Positions 29,358-38,900 of a DNA stretch of 64,000 bases are shown piece after piece. The position numbers were made by a program, and so were the translations under genes. Location of the stretch: contig BLSF01000072.1 of NCBI GenBank assembly GCA_012862575.1, positions 62,001-126,000 of the forward strand. Reading direction: 5' to 3'. Under the pieces are notes generated by a model, which was not told where the DNA came from, searched no databases, and was given only the letters and a program-made list of their open reading frames with translations. Source of the stretch: Parietichytrium sp. I65-24A. Taxonomy: Eukaryota > Sar > Bigyra > Thraustochytrida > Thraustochytriidae. The first letter of the stretch is position 1, and the number at the start of each line of letters is the position of its first letter.

Positions 29358-32300
29358 ATGCTTGACCCGCGACCTGCTCTGCGTCTCCGCCGTGCCAAGC
29401 GGTCCCGGTCCTTGGGTTCTTCGACGGGTTCTCCGGCTGTGCTTGTAATACCGGAATCATCTGGCTGCACCTTTTTACGCGAGAGCAATAATGGTCCAGT
29501 AGAACCTGCCGGTTCTTTAGGAGAGGTTGCTGATGAAATCAACGTTTTGGCTGGAAATGGTGCACGGGATCCGGTGAGAGAAGGTACAGGAGAACCGGGA
29601 GCGCATGCATTGGAGGTAGAAGATGAAGAACCGGAAAAGGCGAAATATTGGGACAAGAATAATGCTTATCGAACGCACTTAGAGATTGTGTTGCGAACGG
29701 TGTTTTGGGAGCGGAAAGACTGGGCTGCTTTGTTCAGTGAAGAGGAAATACGCATGGCGCAAACTATTTTGGAGGAGTGCGGCAACGATTCCAGGTCACT
29801 ATTGTCAAGAATACATTCCAGGAAAGGACCGTGGTTTAGAGTTGCAGAGCTGAAAAAGTATTTTACGAAAGGGAAACGAGTCATCCAAAAGCGGTCATCA
29901 AAATCTTCTGTTGAATCTGAGATTAGATCTCACCGGCAACTTTCTCAGCAAAATTCCATGGGATTCGAAGAAAGTGGGCTGAGCAAGGATGATAGCACCA
30001 AGGAGTCGGACTGCGCTTTCGAAACTGCCCAATCGCCGGCTTCCTTGACTGGAAGCTCGGAAAGTCGGGTTGACTCAACAGACGGCAAAGCCACCAAAGT
30101 CGAAACGAATCGATCCGGAGACAAGTCTGCTAGAAGTGAGGCGTCCGAAACGAATCGATCCGGAGACAAGTCTGCTAGAAGTGAGGCGTCCGACACCTTG
30201 GCGGATGAAGGAGTTGCGACAGAAAAGCTTACTGCTGCTGTGGAGGAGCTGGCCAGTTTGAAACTCGCCTGCTTGCTCCTGACCGGAAAGGAGAAAAATA
30301 TCACCAAAGATGCTGCTGTGGATGCTGCAGAGTGCGCAATGACCTCTGCGGAGATTCAAACTGTTCTGAAGCGAATGAAAGTTTCTTCCAAGTCAAGCCG
30401 AAAACGATGTGCGCCAACGAAGCAAGAAGCGATAGGCATGCTGAGGGATGTAGCTCGAACGCAGGGTAGTTTGTTCGGAATGGGGTGCCCGATTGCCAAA
30501 CATATAGCGGATCAAGTGCCGATGGGGTTCATAGCTCTCAAAGATGACGTAAAACTTCTTTTGTCGAGGGCGTTCTCTCTCTACTACCTGTCCAGCTCAG
30601 ACTCCTCCTTCCAATCTCCTGACCGTGGCAGAAGCTCAGAAACAAAATCCTCCTCGCGGAACTCGAGCGGTGGAGCAGCCTTCAACTCGCCGGGATTGCT
30701 GGCCACCTTTAAGGTACTCAAGTTTGAGAAATATCGTTGCAATGCTGAGTCCACTATCTTCGCTTCTCGGAAGCACCTAGAGTTGTTTGAGCTTGCTGTG
30801 GCAGTGAAAAGATCCATGGAAGGATTCATGGAGCATCGTCAACTTTCACGAAGTGATAGCGATAGGAGCATTCGAAGTAGCAGCAGCAGTTCTGGAAAGG
30901 TGTCGAATGACGCGAAGCAGACCAGCTCGGCAGCGCCGCGGTATTCGCAAGTAATATGTCTCGATGGTGACGACGAAGTTTCGCAAGAAGGGGCGCCATG
31001 GGTGATTGAACACCGCGCCATTTTTCCTGTAAAGGAAGAGGTAGGGCTCGCCACGGAGGTTATTAGGTCGTTCGTTGACTTTCGTACCCAACACGAATGC
31101 GTGGAGTACTTGCAAAGCTGCGGCGAAGCGCGGTTTGTTGAGTGCATCACAAACTTCATGGACGATTACGAGAAATGGCGAGGAGTAGCGCTGAAAAGCT
31201 GCCCGAAGCTACCTCCTTTCCTTTCCCAGTTTGACCCGGCCTTCGTGCTTGGCGAAGCGCTTCACGAGATAGTTCCGCTTATCGAAGCTGCCGGAAACTA
31301 CGGCGAGGCCGTCCGTGTGCTCCGCCTGCTTTTAGATTCGTTTCCCCAGTCCAGGCGGACCGGCGGCTGGTGGAATCGTCTCGCTGTGGACCTCAAGCAT
31401 CTCAAAGATGTAGTAGGTGCTTGTGAAGCATGTGTGGCCTCTCTTCTGGAACAAGGCGTCGGTCCGTATCATGCGACCAAGATCGAGGCTCGTGCACGGT
31501 TGATAGGGATTCTGAAGCTAAAAAACACGCCGTCCTTTCCCATAGCTACCGAGATTCTGGAGGCCTTTAGAGACGTCCCAAAGGAAAGTGACATCAAAGT
31601 TGAGTATTTATTTGGGAAGGTGAAGGAGAAAGTCTCAAAGCAAGGGGAAGCCGTTTACGGCCGTTGTGAGTTCGTTAGCCCCCTGGACTCATCCAATATA
31701 TTCTGCTCGGTTGAACAGTACGTAATAGACCACTACAAACTTGAAGGCGGGTGGACTGGTCACCATGCAGAGGGTTCTGTGCTCCTCTCACTCTTTGCGA
31801 TCTTCATGTGGGACGCCATATTTAACTGTGAGGTACCGGATGTCTTTCAAACAGCCTACCAGGGCGCTCCGCTCGATCTGAGCCACAGCTACGGGCTGTT
31901 CTATCAGAACCGAAGAGAACAGATCGACAGTATCTTGAGTGATCTGGAGAAATGCTCGAGACGAGACCTTGCAGAGAAAGTGCGTTGCTCCTGGGAGCAG
32001 CACTACGGAAAGCAAGTATGCGGTCACCGATGGGACCGGTTCTCTTGCGGGGCAATGGAGTGCATCGCGGCGTGTGCGGGTCCCAAACTCGTGTGTGCTA
32101 TTCTGAAGCGTCTAGCAACGGATTATCGCCATTGGTGCGGAGGTGGCCCAGATCTTGTGTTGTACCGGATTCGCGATGAGAGTGGTGTAGCCTTGGAAGT
32201 TCCAGGCCCTGTATCTCGTGAGACGGTTACAGATGCGGTGGATCTTGACCTCACCCACAGTAACGAGGAACGGAAGAGGCGGCGCGCTGGTTCTTACCCT

Positions 32301-32495
32301 AATCATGACGCACAGCACCCGTCAGACCTGGAGTTTCATGAAGCTTGGACATTCGACATAAAGTTTGTAGAGGTGAAGAGCAAGAACGATCGGCTAAGCG
32401 ACAAGCAAATAGGCTGGATATTCCTTTTGAATGAGACGGTCCCAGGGTCTTCACTGGTGTGTAAAGTAACTGACAATGTATCTTCTGGCACCTAG
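29358..32495 (+). CDS. FAN1: FAN1-type structure-specific nuclease
   Basis: FAN1 is a nuclear 5' flap endonuclease/exonuclease that repairs interstrand crosslinks. The 1,045-residue protein carries the family blocks in order. An N-terminal RKGPW segment lies near residue 155, a SAP-like/helical region at about 300-420 and a TPR-like region at about 620-780. The VRR-NUC core runs from about 795 to the end. Catalytic residues are visible as Glu805 (HHAEGS), Asp932 (GGGPDLVLY) and Glu1005/Lys1007 (FVEVKSKNDRLSDKQ). Asp and Glu are separated by 72 residues instead of about 14 as in the human enzyme, because of an Arg/Ser-rich insertion. No UBZ zinc finger is visible at the N-terminus. A perfect 45-bp tandem duplication (30102-30191) lies in a disordered stretch. 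Confidence 0.94.
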   Translation: MLDPRPALRLRRAKRSRSLGSSTGSPAVLVIPESSGCTFLRESNNGPVEPAGSLGEVADEINVLAGNGARDPVREGTGEPGAHALEVEDEEPEKAKYWDKNNAYRTHLEIVLRTVFWERKDWAALFSEEEIRMAQTILEECGNDSRSLLSRIHSRKGPWFRVAELKKYFTKGKRVIQKRSSKSSVESEIRSHRQLSQQNSMGFEESGLSKDDSTKESDCAFETAQSPASLTGSSESRVDSTDGKATKVETNRSGDKSARSEASETNRSGDKSARSEASDTLADEGVATEKLTAAVEELASLKLACLLLTGKEKNITKDAAVDAAECAMTSAEIQTVLKRMKVSSKSSRKRCAPTKQEAIGMLRDVARTQGSLFGMGCPIAKHIADQVPMGFIALKDDVKLLLSRAFSLYYLSSSDSSFQSPDRGRSSETKSSSRNSSGGAAFNSPGLLATFKVLKFEKYRCNAESTIFASRKHLELFELAVAVKRSMEGFMEHRQLSRSDSDRSIRSSSSSSGKVSNDAKQTSSAAPRYSQVICLDGDDEVSQEGAPWVIEHRAIFPVKEEVGLATEVIRSFVDFRTQHECVEYLQSCGEARFVECITNFMDDYEKWRGVALKSCPKLPPFLSQFDPAFVLGEALHEIVPLIEAAGNYGEAVRVLRLLLDSFPQSRRTGGWWNRLAVDLKHLKDVVGACEACVASLLEQGVGPYHATKIEARARLIGILKLKNTPSFPIATEILEAFRDVPKESDIKVEYLFGKVKEKVSKQGEAVYGRCEFVSPLDSSNIFCSVEQYVIDHYKLEGGWTGHHAEGSVLLSLFAIFMWDAIFNCEVPDVFQTAYQGAPLDLSHSYGLFYQNRREQIDSILSDLEKCSRRDLAEKVRCSWEQHYGKQVCGHRWDRFSCGAMECIAACAGPKLVCAILKRLATDYRHWCGGGPDLVLYRIRDESGVALEVPGPVSRETVTDAVDLDLTHSNEERKRRRAGSYPNHDAQHPSDLEFHEAWTFDIKFVEVKSKNDRLSDKQIGWIFLLNETVPGSSLVCKVTDNVSSGT
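30102..30191 (+). repeat. Perfect 45-bp in-frame tandem duplication in FAN1
   Basis: Units 30102-30146 and 30147-30191 are identical and encode ETNRSGDKSARSEAS twice. Identity at silent sites indicates a recent event. Confidence 0.97.
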
Positions 32496-34438
32496 TGCGC
32501 AACTAATCATGGTGCTGGCGTTTTCAACGACCAGGAGTACCAGGAGGGAGACCTTTTGAGTGAGGCACTGACTTTTCTCAAACCGGATTCTCAATCAGAA
32601 ACCTTTGTGCTTGATTGAAAGAGCCCTTCCGTTCGCGCCTTTTAGCAAGTGTCCAGCATGAATAGCCTACCGGTACCTTCGGTCTCTCCAGAGCTCCATC
32701 CGCCTTGCAGCCTCAGGCTTGAAGAATCTTCCGCGAATTATCCCGGAAGATCCATGAGAGGGTGGGTGCTGAAGACTCTGAAGGCACAACAGACGTTTCC
32801 TCGCGTAATAACCGGAACGTACTGTACTGTAGCATCTGTAGAATGCACGCTGATGTGCACATTCTGCAGCACATGCACTTTGGTACTAATAACTCATGCC
32901 GAAGCAATGCACAGACGTAATCCAGTTGAGGTCGCACCAAGTCGGACAATCCATCGCTTGACTGTGAGAACTTTGCAAACCAACTTGGCAGCCTCGCTCA
33001 TGGCGTCTCTGCTAAACCTGTGCACGCGTGCACTTACACAGGCAGCGATCGAGGGCGATCGAGGTCTCCGAGTGAAGCAGAGAGAAACCCTCCAACATTC
33101 AAAGATTTTCAATCAGTGCTCAGTTTCAGTTTCTCCCTCCCTTCCTCTTCCTCTAACTCCCTCCCTCCCCTCTTTCGTCGATCGCGCGACAGATCTCTCA
33201 CTTTAAAAGCTCTCTTGCTCGATTTACGTTTACTTTTACTTGTTCTGATACTCAGTACCCAGTACCGGTACTCGCACCCATTTCACAGTTCGCAGTTTTT
33301 TCTCTCTCTGAATTCTGAATTCTGAATGAACACAGTGGCTTTGAGGTGGGTTTTCACTCCACGAAAGCTACGATTTCCCGACTGTTGAGTGCTCAGGTGG
33401 CTTCTTTTCGCTACCTTGGAATAATGTGAATCAAATTGACTTTAATCTCTTTTCTCCATTTCAACATTGACTGTGAATGCTCATGGATTCTTATTAATTA
33501 TTTCATTTTCAAGTTGTGAATGAACGAATGAAAATAAATACCTGTTTTCTGTTTTCTGGGATTTTCTGTTCTGAGCACTGCAGTTTGATTTACGAGCAGC
33601 TCACAAAACTATTACCAATATAGACTATCTGACGTCTAGTCAATTGCGGAATGATGATCTGGAACTTTCGGTTCTAGTCCACACCGTAGTGCCTTATCCT
33701 ACCGGCCTCACAGCTTCAGCTAGTCGAGCGAGTAGCAGGTTCTATTGTCCTGCTACTCAGAGGACTCCGAGCCTGCATCTTCCTCTTACCATCCCCTATC
33801 CACCGCTACCTGCAGTGCTTGTCTCGTAGCACTCTTATCATTGCCGTAACTCATCGTTATGATGGCTATTATAAGTACTATGGTAAGGGGTGTTTAGGCG
33901 TTTGAATATGATGTGTACTCGAGTAACTGGAAGTGGGGAGGTAATGGGGAACATGTACCCGAGATGTCGACAGAGAGCGAAGCTTCTATATGCGAAACCC
34001 GCAAAAATTACATTGAGAAATATCCAATCCACCCCACCGAGCTCTACCCCTCCTCACCGCCACGTCGTACCCCTCCTCCTCCCGGAAAACCGACACCTCC
34101 CCACCCCTCACAATCACCCCGAATCCAGAACCACCCTATACCCACACCAAGACTTCCCCTTCCCGCTCCACCGCACCCCGGCCGCTAGCCCTCCCTACTG
34201 CTCCTCACCAGCGAAAGATACAGACAGAAACAATCATCGCGCACCTTAGCAAGGTTGCTAGGCGCCGCGGTGGGACTGGCCAGGGGAGAGGGTAGCGCAG
34301 TAGGGTCCGGCTAGGCGTCCCTCAGAGCGGGCGGTAGGAGCTGGCTGGAGGCGGAGGAGCGCGAGGGCAGACCCGCAACGCAACGCAGCGCAGAGAGAGA
34401 GATCCACGCGAAGGAACAGAGCGAACAAGACGGCAAAG
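32496..34438. other. Spacer between FAN1 and VDAC
   Basis: A CTGAATTCTGAATTCTGAA motif lies at 33308-33326 and a CTA/TAG-rich island at about 33590-33960. The segment 34026-34215 is a C-rich, G-poor tract in the VDAC promoter. Frames on both strands at 32650-33210 are not convincing. No gene was found. Confidence 0.55.
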
Positions 34439-35632
34439 ATGGCTACCAAGTTCAAGGGTGAGTGACGAATGCACGAATGCACGAATGCAGGATGGACGAT
34501 GCACGATGGACGGTTGATTTGCCTTGGATTGGCTTTCTCATTCACATTGGACGGTATCCAAACGCGCGCGAAATGTGGATGTGGGAATGTGGGAATGTGG
34601 GATGTGGAGAGATGGAGTGCGGGAGCATGTGAGATGATGATTGATGATGGGTGTGTCTGTATGACTGACAGAGTTGTTCGTTGATGTGTGATGGAATGTG
34701 CGCAGATGTGAGCAAGTATGCTAACGACTTGCTCGGCAACGACTACCTGTTCGATGCTCAGAAGATCAAGATCGTAAGTTTGTTGTTGTTGTTCGAGGTC
34801 GAATTGGCCGGGAGAAGCGCAATTTTGATTGATTCGGTTGCTGACGGCCTGCCGTGTTTTTGTTATGCGATGATAGAACACCAAAACCGCAAATGGAGTG
34901 ACCTTCACCACTGAGGGAACCCTCAAGGGCAAGGGAGCTAGCGGCAAACTCTCCGCCAAGTTCACCCCATTCCCAGGTATTGCCATTAAGAAGCTCTGCG
35001 TGACCACCGAGGGCCGCTTCCAGACCGAGGCATCCCTTGAGAACGCCATGGAGGGCGTCACCTTCACCGTCAAGGCTGAGGAGGGTGCTGAGAAGCCACC
35101 AGCTGGCGAGCTCTGTGTCGACTTCAAGGCGAACAACACCACCGTCAACGCAAGCGTTGATGTGTGCGATGCTAGCGGCCCATCTCTCTGGGGAGCCACC
35201 ACCTTCCAGTACGACAACTTCCTCGTCGGAGGTGAGGTCAAGTACAACACCGGCTTCGACTCCAAGGACACTTCCCCAGCTATCGTTGACTACAACGGAG
35301 CTATCGAGTACCGTGGCCTCGACTTTGTTGCTTCCCTCCACACCAAGAAGAAGGCAACCAACCTCACCGCAAGCTACCACCAGCTTCTCTCCAAGAACGT
35401 GGAGGTTGCTTCCACCTACAACCACCCATCCAAGCTCCTCACCTTCGGAGCTCTCTACAGGCTCGATGCCTTCACCACCCTTCAGGGCAAGCTCAACTCC
35501 AAGGGAGTCGTCTCCGCAAACGCCATCCAGACCATCAGCCCAGGCGTCAAGCTCATCACCTCTGCAGAGGTCGACGCCAAGACCTTTGGCGGCGAGAGCC
35601 ACAAGTTCGGTCTTCAGCTTGTTCTCGGGTAA
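34439..35632 (+). CDS. VDAC: Mitochondrial outer membrane porin VDAC, three exons
   Basis: The exons are 34439-34457, 34706-34773 and 34877-35632. The introns are 34458-34705 and 34774-34876, with GTGAGT and GTAAGT donors and CAG/TAG acceptors. The spliced product is 280 residues, the typical VDAC length. It starts MATKFK and continues DVSKYANDLL, the N-terminal helix that sits inside the pore. The rest alternates short beta strands and ends KFGLQLVLG, which fits the C-terminal beta-signal for outer-membrane insertion. VDAC passes ATP, ADP and metabolites across the mitochondrial outer membrane. Codon use is very biased toward C- and G-ending codons (AAG, GAC, ACC, CTC) compared with neighbours, as expected for high expression. 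Confidence 0.96.
34458..34705 (+). other. Intron 1 of VDAC
   Basis: GTGAGT donor, GCGCAG acceptor, 248 bp. It follows a 19-nucleotide coding exon. It contains ATGCACGA-like near-repeats. Confidence 0.92.
34774..34876 (+). other. Intron 2 of VDAC
   Basis: GTAAGT donor, GATGATAG acceptor, 103 bp. It joins KIKI to NTKTANGV in phase 0. Confidence 0.92.
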
Positions 35633-35951
35633 ACGAGCTCGGATCTTGTAGAACGCGGCGACTGCATTGCAAACTAAATCGATTATACGAAGGGCAGACT
35701 TCAAAACTATTTAATTTGCTCTTTACACACATGACTTTCTTTTCTGCCTGCTTTCTCGTCTGAATATTGAAGCTGCGCCAGCTTGTTTGCTCACGAGTGG
35801 CACTTGCACCGGATCGTCTTCACTGTGAACTATTCTATTGCTCAGCTCCCCGCTTCGGCAACACCATCAGAATCTGAACGCAAAAATTAATGTCACAGTT
35901 TTTTTTAAACATTTGATTCTTATGTATTTGGTCGGGCGTCTCGAAGGTCAT
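35633..35951. other. Convergent 3' spacer of VDAC and Sfi1-like gene
   Basis: This 319-bp AT-leaning sequence carries a short T run near 35900. No gene was seen. Confidence 0.65.
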
Positions 35952-38900
35952 TTACCGAAGCGAAGCTTGTGACGTGAGCGTCTGATCTTTAATTATCGCG
36001 AGGCGGACCAGGTCTTCATAGTATCGCAGCGATCTCTCGCTGGTGTTGAGTTTCGGCATCTCAAACAGCCCTTTGTCGACGATCGACCTCCCTTCTCGGA
36101 TCATCTCCGATGCGCTTATGATTCCTTGCTCTTGCGCAAGAAGCTCGGTCATAATTTCCCGATGTCGCTTCGCACCAATGTGCGCCTCGTTCAGCTGCCC
36201 AAGCCCGCCTGGCCGCTGCAAGAGGGAATCTAACTCGCGCTTTCTGATCTTGAAGTCTCGAAGCCTGTTGTTGCCTTGGTGGATCATCATGTATCCTTTG
36301 GCGATGTTGCGCTGCGAATCTTTCTTCTTCTCCACACCTGCGTTCTCTCCCTCCAGCGCGGCATTGCCGCCGCTTGGGAGTCTCACCAGCGAGCGGCTTA
36401 ATGCGTTAAAGGTCCAGTTCAAGACCAATCGAATGACTGAGATGTGTTGCAGCTCTACAGGAGTTGAGCGATCATAACGCATTCTCAGTGCTAGCTTGTG
36501 CGAACGCTTCAGGGCACTGCGAACGTCTGCACAACGCATCGCCAGGACAGTGTTGAACTGCCTTTCATGCGACCTGCGCTGCGACTCAATGTAGGCCAGC
36601 TGCTCTTCCACCGTCTCGGCACCGTCGGAAGAGGACACCTCGTCCAACAAAGTGTCCTTTCTGTCCATCCAGCTTCGCGAAAACACGTTAGTCTGGTCGA
36701 CTTGGCGAAGCACCACTCCGAGAGATAAGATTGACGTCTCACTTTCTGCGCCGTGAAAACCGATAATGTATTCTTCCTCGAAGCGAAGTCTGCCATTGTT
36801 CGTCCGTTCTCGACTTGAAGGAAGCATAAAGCGCTTTCCTCCTTCACCTTGACCATACCAAGGCGACACGCGGCCCCGATTCGTTCGGAACCTCACTTTC
36901 CCTCCGACAACATGATCCAAAGCAAAGCCCTCCATACTCTCTAGCTTTTCGGTCACGCCGTCTAAGAGAAACTCAAATACATTGAGACCAGGTTCGCCGG
37001 CAGACAGCTCGGCGGGCTTGCCGTCGTCGTCGTCATTATGCATCGAACTGCCAAGGCTCTTTGGCCGATAGCCATGTATTGGCAACAAGAAAAGTTTTGG
37101 GGCCGACGCTGTGCCAGAGTGCATCTTGAGCTGCAAGCTTACAACCATTCCATCGGACACTGCCACAAGGACCGAGCGGATGCGCACGGCGGGCCCGCAG
37201 CTTCGTTCTTGGAAGATCCGTGCGCCCTCAACCTTTTCCAGATCAAGTCCAACTGCTGGACTGAGCTTGTCGTGAAACACGACCGTAGCGCGCTCTTCAA
37301 ATGCAGTGCTCAAAAGTCGGGTCTCCAGCGCCAATCTGGCTTCGGAGATGGTCTCGTGCCACCTCAAGACGTGCTTCAGGATATCCATTTCCTTCGACTT
37401 GCTCCGAACTGATTCTTTGGTCTTTTTATGAACGAAAGCATTCTGGGCACGCAACTTGGTCGAGAGAATATGTTTCTCTTTGCAAAGCATCTTGGTTTTC
37501 AGCCTGTCAATGTCATACGCTGCTCTCTTCGACAGGTATGGATGGTTCGCTTGGCGCACGTCCAGAGTGTGCCTTGACTTGAGCGCTGTATTCCAGGCGC
37601 TCCAGCAGCGCTGCAAGGTTTCCCCACGGAGCCTTTCTTGGAACAGGTTGACGAGTTGGCGACGCGTAGCGCTTTTTTGAGTGTATTCCGTCCAGCGTAA
37701 AAACCACGACTTGGCCACCAGTCCCTCGCTGACTCCTGTAGAATTCCTGAGATGAACACTGTACAGCTGCAGAATGGTTTGGCGGCGATTTAGCTCGTCT
37801 CGAAGTGCCGGCGATTCGTATGTGTACTTGTTGTCCACAAACAAGAGCCACTTGTTGAAGCACTGCCACTTGACTTTAAGATGGTAGAATTTTGGCATTG
37901 CTCGCCAAATTTTCCGAAGTCGCACACATATCCTGATCCAGTTCATCAGCCTCTTGCGTTGAAATATGCCGAATGATCTGCGAGCAACCACTGGAAACCT
38001 TAGGCTCCTAAAACATTGTCGCACCAGCCGCTCGACAGTGTCCATTTCGACCTCTTCCATCACGTTGTACAAAGCATCGTGCAGCAATCTGCCACGCATT
38101 TGATGCAGCTTATTTGCATGCTCAAGTTGAAGACGCTTGGACTCTTCAAGCTCACTCTGCTTTATGGCCAGAACGTCCGCAACTTGGATGGCGCTGCGCC
38201 GCGCGTTCTCCCTAGCAGCTTCCATGCGTTCCTCATGAACTTTGAGCTGAGTGTCGCGAGTCACCCGCTCCTTCTTGAGAGCCTCTGCTTCTTTGGAAAA
38301 TGTGAGTAGCTTTTGTCTGCGCCATCGTGCATCTTGTACCCATTGCTCCCGGGAGCCAAGCTTTGGCGATGTTGATTCTACATTTTCTGCTGCCTTTGCC
38401 ACTGCTTCTCCCTTGCCTGCAGCGCTTTGCTTAGAGGACACTCCAAGTTTGCGACCCCGAGGACCCTGAGCACTCTCGCTCTCCGCCGCAGATGACTTGT
38501 GCTTGGAAGACTTTGGAGCGCTTCCGGGAATCAACAAAGTCTTTCTCGGCTCAGCTGCGCTGGGCGCGCGACCTCTGCGCTTACCCTTCACACCAGCGAG
38601 CTTCATCCAACCAGCAAATGATTTAGAGAGCTCTCGCCTCACGTAATGGTGCCATGCATACCTGTCCTTTTGCCGGTCCTCCACGTACATCTTCCAAAGC
38701 TCAAACACCTTCGGGCCAGCAATGTTCCGTTGAACGCACAAGAATGCCCTCTCTAGACGCTCCGCTTCTAAGAGGGTTTTGCGAAACGCCACACACTGCT
38801 TGCGGAGAACCGTGTCCCTTGTAAGAAGCTCTGCTCCAGCAACGCCGACGAGATCGCGCAATAGAGGAAAGTCAGGAATTGTATCATCTGCCAATTCTTT

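Noticed and set aside
32650-33210. 185-codon plus-strand frame after FAN1
   Set aside because: The frame begins without a proper ATG context and includes low-complexity Ser/Pro runs with no similarity. Opposing frames are equally long.
34258-35704. Minus-strand frames opposite VDAC
   Set aside because: They mirror the strongly biased codons of VDAC, which leaves the opposite frame open. The spliced VDAC explains the region.
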